Shown: in pieces, positions 6,851 through 10,945 of the stretch
Layout of the letters: every line of letters starts with the position of its first letter
Numbering within the stretch: position 1 is the first letter of the stretch
Assembly (NCBI GenBank): GCA_038231495.1
Contig: JBBRLG010000229.1
Span: 1-10,945 of the forward strand
From: JBBRLG01 sp038231495
Lineage (GTDB): Bacteria > Planctomycetota > Planctomycetia > Gemmatales > Gemmataceae
DNA length: 10,945 nucleotides
Direction of reading: 5' to 3'
Made by a program: the position numbers and the translations under genes
Notes under the pieces: model-generated
What the model was told of the DNA's origin: nothing
Databases searched by the model: none
The model's input: only the letters and a program-made list of their open reading frames with translations

Positions 6851-7822
6851 ATGATCCGTTCTCGTACCTCGTGGCTGGGCGGCTTGCTCCTGCTGGCGGC
6901 GGTGGCGGCCCCCGCCCGCGCCGGCGACCTCGACAAGTTCTTGCCCGAAGACACCGAATCCGTCGTCACGTTCAACTTCCGTCAACTGCTCGACTCCGCG
7001 CTGGTCAAGAAGTACGGCCTGGAGCATGCCAAGGAGGCGCTCAAGAACGCCGACGAAATCAACGACGTGCTCAAGGACCTCGGCTTCGACCCGTTCAAAG
7101 ATCTCGACGTGGTCATCATCGCCGGACCCGCCAGCGGCGAACAGGACAAGGGCCTCATCATCGCGCACGGCAAGTTCGACGTGGATAAGTTCAAGGCCAA
7201 GGCCGACGACGCGGTCAAGAACAACGGCGACGTGGTGAAGGTCCACAAGTCCGGCACCAACCTGATTTACGAAGTCAAAATCCCGGACCAGGAACAGACC
7301 CTGTTCGTCGCGCTGGCCGGCAAGGACACCATCCTCGCCAGCCCCGGCAAGGACTACGTGATCGACGGCTTGAAGAAGGTGGACGCCAAGAAGAACACCG
7401 GCCTGAAAAACAAGCAGGTCCAGGCGATGATCGAGAAGATGGACGCCAAGCAGACCCTGTCGATCGCCCTGGTCGGCGAGGGCTTCGCCAAGGCCGACCT
7501 GCCCGACCCCAAGATGAAGGCGCTGTTGGCGAAGATCGATGCGGTCAGCGGCGGCCTGACGATCAGCGACGAGGTCAAGCTGGAAATCGGCATCACGACC
7601 AAGACGGCCGCCGACGCCAAGGAGATCAACAAGGCGATCAACGACGGCTTAAACCAGGGGCTAGTCGTCCTGGGACTGCTGGCGGCGAACAACGAAAGCC
7701 TGGTGCCGGTGATGGACTTCGTCAAGTCGGTCAAGGCCACGGCCAAGGACAAGGCGGTCGTCATCAAGGCCGCGATCAGTGCTGAGGCGCTTGAAAAGGC
7801 ACTGAACAAGAAGGATTTCTGA
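6851..7822 (+). CDS. Secreted lysine-rich protein, first of a tandem pair (function unknown)
   Basis: I do not recognise a characterised family. The 323-residue product has a signal peptide (residues 1-24, ending APARA-GD or one residue earlier), then a soluble alternating Lys/Asp/Ala-rich chain. It begins with DLDKFLPEDTESVVTFNFRQ, then LLDSALVKKYGLE, and later DPFKDLDVVIIAGP and GLIIAHGKFDVDKFKAK. The same blocks recur in the next gene, so the two are paralogs. The pattern distantly recalls DUF3352-type exported proteins, but that is not secure. The start is ATG 6851, 9 bases after AAAGGA (6836-6841); an in-frame ATG at 6842 sits directly on that site and is less likely. It probably acts in the periplasm. 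No terminator is clear after it; a weak stem at 7829-7849 follows. Confidence 0.85.
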   Translation: MIRSRTSWLGGLLLLAAVAAPARAGDLDKFLPEDTESVVTFNFRQLLDSALVKKYGLEHAKEALKNADEINDVLKDLGFDPFKDLDVVIIAGPASGEQDKGLIIAHGKFDVDKFKAKADDAVKNNGDVVKVHKSGTNLIYEVKIPDQEQTLFVALAGKDTILASPGKDYVIDGLKKVDAKKNTGLKNKQVQAMIEKMDAKQTLSIALVGEGFAKADLPDPKMKALLAKIDAVSGGLTISDEVKLEIGITTKTAADAKEINKAINDGLNQGLVVLGLLAANNESLVPVMDFVKSVKATAKDKAVVIKAAISAEALEKALNKKDF

Positions 7823-7828
7823 GCGATG

Positions 7829-7849
7829 AGGCCAGTCAAGCCCCGGCCT
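7829..7849 (+). terminator. Weak stem-loop after the first paralog
   Basis: AGGCC (7829-7833) can pair with GGCCT (7845-7849) across an 11-base loop, 7 bases after the stop. There is no T tract, so it could at most slow or stabilise the transcript end. Confidence 0.25.
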
Positions 7850-7898
7850 GAAACCAATCGTCGCCGACCGGAGTAGTCTCTATCATGGACTAAGAGGT

Positions 7899-7920
7899 CG
7901 AGTCGCACGTCGCCGACTCG
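7899..7920 (+). promoter_or_regulatory. Leader hairpin upstream of the second paralog
   Basis: CGAGTCG (7899-7905) and CGACTCG (7914-7920) form a perfect 7-bp stem with an 8-base loop, ending 12 bases before the purine-rich ribosome site GGAAAGGA (7933-7940). It could protect the message or tune translation. TATCAT at 7881-7886 is a possible -10 box in front of it, without a clear -35. Confidence 0.4.
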
Positions 7921-7950
7921 TGACGGATTACCGGAAAGGAACACACGAAC

Positions 7951-8961
7951 ATGCTTTCTTCTCGTAAGCTCTGGTCGGCGGTTTTGGGCCTGGCGGCCGC
8001 GACGCTGCTGGCGTCGGCACCGGCCCGCGCGGTGGAACCGGACAAGCTGGTGCCCGCGGACGCGGACGCGGTCGTCGTCTTCAACGTGCGGCAAGCCTTG
8101 GATTCGCCGCTGGTGAAGACGTACGCGCTGGACATGATCAAGCAGCAGATGAAGGGCAACGACCACGCCGACAAGATCATGCAGGCAGCTGGCGTCGATC
8201 CGCTCAAGGACATCGACAGCGTGCTTTTCGCCAACAGCGGCGCCCCGCCGAAGAACGATTGGCTGATCGTGGCGCACGGCAAATTCAACCCGGAAAAGTT
8301 CCACCCGGCGGCCGAGGGTTACGCCAAAAAGAACCCCAAGGAACTGAAATACACCGGCGAAGGCAAGGAACGCGTTTACGAGATTAACGACAATAACAAC
8401 ACCGCGTTCGTCTCCCTTGCCGACGGCGGCACGCTCGCGATTGGCAGCAGCAAGGAGTTCCTTCAGGCCACGCTGAAAAAAGGTCCGGGCAAGTTGAACA
8501 AGGACATGCAGGCCGCCCTCGACAAGGTCAAGGGCGGCAAGGAGAGCATGTGGATGGCGTTGGTCATCACCGACGACATGCGCAAGAACCTGGCCAGCAA
8601 CCCGCAGACGAAAGATTTGGCCGAGAAGCTGGACAGTGTCACCGGCAACCTGAACGTCGCGAGTGACGTGCAGCTGTCCGTGCTGATTCACACGACCGAC
8701 GCCGAGGCGGCCCAAAAGGTGGCCAAGCAAATTAACGGGTTGAAACCGTTGCTCGGCCTGCTGGCGAACGGCAACGAGCAAGCCAAGCCTTTCATCGATT
8801 TGCTGTCCGAAAACCTGCAAGTCAAGAGCAAGGAAAAGACCGCGATCATCGACCTGAAACTGACCGAGGACCAACTCAAGAAGGCGATAACCCCGGACAA
8901 GGACAAGAAACGGGATCGACGCCGTGATTGCCAGTACGACAACAGGGCCGGACGACATTAA
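7951..8961 (+). CDS. Secreted lysine-rich protein, second of a tandem pair (function unknown)
   Basis: This 336-residue product is a paralog of the protein encoded at 6851-7822. It has a signal peptide (residues 1-27, ending SAPARA), then EPDKLVPADADAVVVFNVRQ and ALDSPLVKTYALDM, which align with the opening of its neighbour, and later DPLKDIDSVL, WLIVAHGKFNPEKF and KLDSVTGNLNVASDVQLSV, again matched block by block. Identity is moderate, so the duplication is old. No catalytic motif is visible, and I cannot name a function. The ribosome site GGAAAGGA (7933-7940) is 10 bases before the ATG. The last ~17 residues (from KRDRRRD to AGRH) go beyond the end of the paralog and are read through the left arm of a terminator hairpin, with the TAA in its loop. 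The frame probably lost an earlier stop. Confidence 0.85.
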   Translation: MLSSRKLWSAVLGLAAATLLASAPARAVEPDKLVPADADAVVVFNVRQALDSPLVKTYALDMIKQQMKGNDHADKIMQAAGVDPLKDIDSVLFANSGAPPKNDWLIVAHGKFNPEKFHPAAEGYAKKNPKELKYTGEGKERVYEINDNNNTAFVSLADGGTLAIGSSKEFLQATLKKGPGKLNKDMQAALDKVKGGKESMWMALVITDDMRKNLASNPQTKDLAEKLDSVTGNLNVASDVQLSVLIHTTDAEAAQKVAKQINGLKPLLGLLANGNEQAKPFIDLLSENLQVKSKEKTAIIDLKLTEDQLKKAITPDKDKKRDRRRDCQYDNRAGRH

Positions 8962-8977
8962 CGTCGTCTGGCCCTGT
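8942..8977. terminator. Bidirectional stem-loop between convergent genes
   Basis: ACAGGGCCGGACGAC (8942-8956) pairs with GTCGTCTGGCCCTGT (8963-8977) over 15 positions with one G-T wobble and a 6-base loop (ATTAAC). It separates the second paralog from prs, which runs towards it and ends at 9019. No T tract follows on the plus strand, so it may work by structure, or with Rho. The stop codon of the upstream gene lies in the loop. Confidence 0.7.
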
Positions 8978-9018
8978 CGCGTTGATGACCATGCAAAGGC
9001 GTGGTCGCGGGGCGGCGC

Positions 9019-9975
9019 TTACTCAAACAATTTACTCACCGATTCATTCATGTGAATCCGCTTGATCGCATCGGCCAAAAGCGGCGCGACGCTGAGGACG
9101 GCAATGTTCGGCAACTGCTTGTTCGGCGGGATGGGAATGCTGTCGGTGACGATCACCTGCCGGATCGGCGCGTCGCGCAATCGCTCGATGGCCGGGCCGC
9201 AGAGGACGGCGTGCGTGGCGCAAGCGTAGACCTCCCTGGCGCCGTTGCAGCGGGCGACGTGGGCCGCGCCGACGACGCTGCCGGCCGTGGAAATCATGTC
9301 GTCGAAGATGACCGCGACCTTGCCTTCCAGCGACGCGCCAATCAGGTTCGCCTGCTTGGTCTCGGTGGCGCTGGACCGGCGCTTATCGACTATGGCAATC
9401 GCGCCGCCCAACCGCTTTTGGTACAGGAGCGCCTTTTTGATGCTGCCCTCGTCGGGGCTGAGGACGACCAAATCCTTGATCGGGATGTTCAGGCTGCGAA
9501 TGTGGTCGGTGATGACCGGGCCGGCGTGCAGGTGATCGACGGGGATGTCGAAAAAGCCTTGAATCTGGGCGGCGTGCAGGTCGAGCGCGAGCACGCGGTC
9601 GGCCCCGGCGACCGAAAGCAAGTCGGCGACGAGCTTGGCGGTAATCGGCACCCGGCCCACGTCTTTGCGGTCCTGCCGGGCATAGCCGTAATACGGAATG
9701 ACGGCCGTGATGCGCGCGGCACTGGACCGCTTGAAGCAGTCCAGCATGACGAGCAATTCCATCAGATTCTCGTTGACCGGCGGGCAGGTCGGTTGGACGA
9801 GATAGATGTCGCGGCCGCGCACGTCCTCCTCGATGCGGACGGAGATTTCGCCGTCGGGGAAGTTGGCGAGGGTGATCTTGCCGGGGGCGTCGCCGAGTTG
9901 GCGGGCGATCTTTTCCCCGAGGGCCACGTTCGCCCGGCCCGTGAAGACCTTGAGCTTGTGGTTGTTCATAAGCAC
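9019..9975 (-). CDS. prs: Ribose-phosphate pyrophosphokinase (PRPP synthetase)
   Basis: The enzyme transfers pyrophosphate from ATP to ribose 5-phosphate to make PRPP (EC 2.7.6.1), the precursor for nucleotides, histidine, tryptophan and NAD, in the cytoplasm. The 318-residue length is typical. Visible motifs are FPDGE (39-43), YYGYARQDRK (95-104) of the ATP site, the metal site DLHAAQIQGFFD with Asp132 and His134, the KRR catalytic-loop segment in AIVDKRRSSA, and the PRPP-binding DDMISTAGS (225-233). SPDEGSIKKA replaces the more usual SPDVGG-type loop; I believe it occurs in related phyla. The start may be GTG 9975, with AAGGGG (9989-9984) 8 bases upstream, or ATG 9969, for which that site is 14 bases away; I prefer GTG. 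It has its own promoter (10040-10011) and faces the second paralog across a shared terminator. Confidence 0.97.
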   Translation of the reverse strand: MLMNNHKLKVFTGRANVALGEKIARQLGDAPGKITLANFPDGEISVRIEEDVRGRDIYLVQPTCPPVNENLMELLVMLDCFKRSSAARITAVIPYYGYARQDRKDVGRVPITAKLVADLLSVAGADRVLALDLHAAQIQGFFDIPVDHLHAGPVITDHIRSLNIPIKDLVVLSPDEGSIKKALLYQKRLGGAIAIVDKRRSSATETKQANLIGASLEGKVAVIFDDMISTAGSVVGAAHVARCNGAREVYACATHAVLCGPAIERLRDAPIRQVIVTDSIPIPPNKQLPNIAVLSVAPLLADAIKRIHMNESVSKLFE

Positions 9976-10010
9976 GGTGCGGACCCCTTACTCGTGGCGA
10001 ACGGACACTT

Positions 10011-10040
10011 ATTATGAAGTGCGCGCGAAGGAAGTGTCAA
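10011..10040 (-). promoter_or_regulatory. Sigma-70-like promoter of prs
   Basis: On the minus strand TTGACA (10040-10035) is a perfect -35 and CATAAT (10016-10011) matches five of six -10 bases, with an 18-base spacer. The start point would lie near 10004, leaving a leader of about 30 bases that holds the AAGGGG ribosome site. This is the best promoter in the window and suits a constitutive housekeeping gene. Confidence 0.75.
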
Positions 10041-10074
10041 CCGGCTGGGGGGAAAAACTTGCGCCGCGGCCCGG

Positions 10075-10692
10075 TCAAACGGGTGCCGTGCCGGTACGGT
10101 TGCGCCCGTTGGCCTTCGCCGGGGGCCGGGTGTAGCCGTGCAAAAACGTCTCCACGATCTGCGTTACCAGGCCGTCGGGCCGGGGGCGCTCGCCGAACCG
10201 CAGGACGGAGCGTACGCCGCCCAGAAGCATCAACGTTGCCAAACCGGGGTCGGCGATCGCGAATTCTCCGTTGTCCTGGGCGGCGGTCAAGACCTCGCAA
10301 ACGCGCCGTTTGTAATCGTCGCGGGTCGTCTGCCAGGCAAAGGTGCGCTCGGGCCGGTGCATCGCCTCGGCGTGCTGAATGAGGTCGAACAGGTGCGGTT
10401 GTTCGTCGAAATAACCGAGCACCGCGCCGACGATTGCTTCGAGCGTCGCACGCGTCCCTTCCGCCCCTTGGAGGTGCTGTTGCAACCGCATTTCCAGCTG
10501 CTCGGCGGCACCGACGAGCAATGCCGAATAAAGCTGATCTTTGTCCTTGAAGTAGCGGTAGAGCGTACCCTTGCCGACTTCGGCGGCCGCGGCAATGTCC
10601 TCCATGCGTGCCTCGTGGAACCGATGGCCCGCGAACAGCCGGGCGGCGGCGATCAGAATCTTCTCGGCTTGCTGGGGCGCTTTGGTACGCAC
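10075..10692 (-). CDS. TetR/AcrR-family transcriptional regulator
   Basis: The 205-residue product has the TetR N-terminal DNA-binding fold: an opening helix with AEKILIAAARLFAGHRFHEA, then the helix-turn-helix MEDIAAAAEVGKGTLYRYFK at about 30-49, and DKDQLYSALL after it. The rest (about 60-190) is a helical ligand-binding and dimerisation domain, including EQPHLFDLIQHAEAM; its ligand is not predictable. The chain ends in a basic tail (AKANGRNRTG). The start is GTG at 10692: GGGAG (10705-10701) stands 8 bases upstream. A TTG six codons earlier (10710) keeps the frame open but would bury that site in the gene; the nearby ATG is out of frame. A promoter and a palindrome lie upstream, pointing to autoregulation. 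The prs gene follows on the same strand but has its own promoter. Regulated partners, perhaps an efflux system, would lie outside the window. Confidence 0.93.
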   Translation of the reverse strand: MRTKAPQQAEKILIAAARLFAGHRFHEARMEDIAAAAEVGKGTLYRYFKDKDQLYSALLVGAAEQLEMRLQQHLQGAEGTRATLEAIVGAVLGYFDEQPHLFDLIQHAEAMHRPERTFAWQTTRDDYKRRVCEVLTAAQDNGEFAIADPGLATLMLLGGVRSVLRFGERPRPDGLVTQIVETFLHGYTRPPAKANGRNRTGTAPV

Positions 10693-10749
10693 CGCATAAA
10701 CTCCCGGCAAGTGGCAGCGCCGCGCTGACGACGGGGCGTAAGGGGGGAA

Positions 10750-10765
10750 CGGACTGGTCAGTCCG
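10750..10765. promoter_or_regulatory. Candidate TetR-type operator
   Basis: CGGACT (10750-10755) and AGTCCG (10760-10765) are perfect inverted arms around GGTC. The palindrome begins one base after the -10 box of the TetR gene promoter and would cover its start point. Bound regulator there would block its own transcription. Confidence 0.6.
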
Positions 10766-10766
10766 A

Positions 10767-10796
10767 ATTGTAGCGTGTTCGTGCCCGTTCCTGCAA
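10767..10796 (-). promoter_or_regulatory. Promoter of the TetR-family gene
   Basis: On the minus strand TTGCAG (10796-10791) and TACAAT (10772-10767) match -35 and -10 consensus in four and five of six positions with an 18-base spacer. Transcription would begin near 10760, about 70 bases before the GTG start. Confidence 0.65.
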
Positions 10797-10800
10797 GAAA

Positions 10801-10813
10801 AACGGTAACCGTT
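10801..10813. promoter_or_regulatory. Small palindrome just upstream of the TetR promoter
   Basis: AACGG and CCGTT flank TAA (10801-10813), with the inner GGTAACC also symmetric. It lies 4 bases upstream of the -35 box, a place where an activator or a second repressor copy could sit. It differs from the operator at 10750-10765. Confidence 0.3.
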
Positions 10814-10885
10814 CACCGGGTGCGGGCAGTGGACATGATTGGACATCAACGGCAGGAGAGAGCCAGGGGGTGTGTCAGGGGGTCG

Positions 10886-10945
10886 GGAAACGAACTTCCC
10901 CAAGAGAATACCCGATAAGCACTTGCGGAAGTAAAGTTCGTTTCC
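10886..10945. repeat. 12-bp inverted repeat at the right edge of the window
   Basis: GGAAACGAACTT (10886-10897) and AAGTTCGTTTCC (10934-10945) are perfect inverted copies separated by 36 bases. Each arm region also contains a small local hairpin: GGGAA/TTCCC at 10885-10900 and ACTT/AAGT at 10921-10932. No gene is seen between 10797 and the edge. It could be a structured leader, a miniature repeat or the edge of a mobile element that continues outside. Confidence 0.5.

Noticed and set aside
7354..8958. Long open frame (534 codons) on the minus strand opposite both secreted paralogs
   Set aside because: It is the complement of two well-supported genes with signal peptides and ribosome sites; its product is low-complexity Val/Leu/Arg-rich and it spans the intergenic gap only because of GC-rich codon bias.
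9001..10017. Long plus-strand frame opposite prs
   Set aside because: Antisense to an unmistakable prs gene; no ribosome site and no recognisable protein.
10070..10077. Terminator at the end of the TetR gene
   Set aside because: Only a 4-bp stem (CCCG/CGGG) can be drawn around the stop, and the T5 run on the minus strand is some distance away; too weak to list.
10037..10903. Minus-strand frame of 288 codons overlapping the TetR gene
   Set aside because: Out of frame with the TetR domain; Arg/Pro-rich. The part upstream of the TetR promoter (10800-10945) is open in all three minus frames for a stretch, and I could not choose any as a real gene.

Overview
The window looks like chromosomal DNA of a planctomycete, probably a Gemmataceae-type bacterium. 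It is GC-rich. It carries a secreted sulfatase with the extra C-terminal domain common in that phylum, a DUF1559 pseudopilin-like protein with the H-x9-DG tail, and a tandem pair of lysine-rich secreted proteins of unknown function. The taxon is an inference from protein content; no rRNA or tRNA gene is visible.

Layout. Positions 1-1138 form a rearranged patch. A gene tail (3-74) is followed by the first ~77 codons of a sulfatase (136-366), which are fused head-on to a reversed piece of what looks like an M14 carboxypeptidase gene (354-572, minus). Then comes an overlapping pair of small genes, DUF4160 (634-873, TTG start) and DUF2442 (854-1138). An intact sulfatase follows (1175-2971), whose 5' core is about 96% identical to the broken copy. 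Next is a DUF1559 gene (3026-3949). It converges, with only 6 bases between stops, on a DUF817 membrane protein gene on the minus strand (3956-4912). The 3' end of the DUF817 gene runs through a GC-rich repeat element with four heptamers and a 12-bp inverted repeat.

Positions 5086-6740 hold a translationally coupled pair: a single-domain response regulator and an RlmI-like 23S rRNA methyltransferase. Positions 6851-7822 and 7951-8961 hold the tandem secreted paralogs, ending in a strong bidirectional stem-loop. Opposite them, on the minus strand, lie the PRPP synthetase gene prs (9019-9975) with a near-consensus promoter, and a TetR-family regulator (10075-10692). The TetR gene has a clear promoter with a palindrome over its start point, which suggests autoregulation.

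Most of the window is ordinary housekeeping and phylum-specific genes. The places worth a second look are the rearranged 5' patch with its DUF4160/DUF2442 pair, the repeat element that supplies the C-terminus of the DUF817 protein, the stop codon inside the terminator loop of the second paralog, and the palindromes upstream of the TetR gene. No convincing wholly new multi-gene system is visible.
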